Shown here: one piece after another, positions 57,474 to 64,000 of the stretch
Position numbering within the stretch: position 1 is the first letter of the stretch
How the letters are laid out: every line of letters begins with the position of its first letter
Origin: Marisa cornuarietis
Taxonomy: Eukaryota > Mollusca > Gastropoda > Architaenioglossa > Ampullariidae
Direction: 5' to 3'
Length of the DNA: 64,000 nt
Assembly (NCBI GenBank): GCA_004794655.1
Contig: SMMW01000040.1
Coordinates: 248,001-312,000, forward strand
Position numbers and translations under genes: made by a program
Notes under the pieces: generated by a model
Seen by the model: only the letters and a program-made list of their open reading frames with translations
What the model was told of the DNA's origin: nothing
The model's database searches: none

Positions 57474-64000
<6,527 letters not shown>

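Overview
The window is animal nuclear DNA and looks molluscan, most likely a gastropod. Genes are split by short GT-AG introns in AT-rich sequence. There are arrays of secreted ShKT domains, tRNA-derived SINEs, and a LINE family ending in ATT repeats. The conserved proteins are recognisably metazoan. The species assignment is inference. No operons, CRISPR arrays, rRNA genes or intact tRNA genes were seen.

Layout. 1-8.1 kb: two tandem minus-strand genes for small secreted ShKT proteins. The 5' part of the first (44-1631) is in the window; the second (4634-8091) appears complete. 11.7-21.2 kb: a nine-exon minus-strand ZC2HC1A-type zinc-finger gene whose introns are packed with mobile elements. 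27.2-36.3 kb: plus-strand MTMR9, a catalytically dead myotubularin, in 14 coding exons. 41.2-49.0 kb: a minus-strand, greatly enlarged ZNF800-like zinc-finger gene in 7 coding exons. 53.1-55.3 kb: plus-strand KLHDC9-like kelch gene lacking a recognised first exon. 57.5-64 kb: plus-strand STT3A, the catalytic subunit of oligosaccharyltransferase, 13 exons seen, running off the end.

The exon models were built by hand from splice sites, codon phase and remembered family conservation. Every junction listed keeps frame and every internal total is consistent. The genes are ordinary independent neighbours, not a pathway. ZC2HC1A/MTMR9 and ZNF800/KLHDC9 are divergent pairs that may share upstream regions.

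Mobile DNA is the main source of unusual structure. It includes three hAT-type MITEs with target duplications, two TTAA-flanked (piggyBac-type) MITEs in opposite orientation, a ~470 bp foldback, and two decayed mariner transposons. A 902 bp element has inverted minisatellite ends and a 10 bp target duplication. Several copies of one LINE family are present, one ending 8 bp before an STT3A exon, along with several SINEs. I found no convincing new molecular system. The most notable items are the modular ShKT pair, the minisatellite-ended element, the LINE at a splice acceptor, a GC-AG intron in STT3A, and a possible N-terminal extension of MTMR9.
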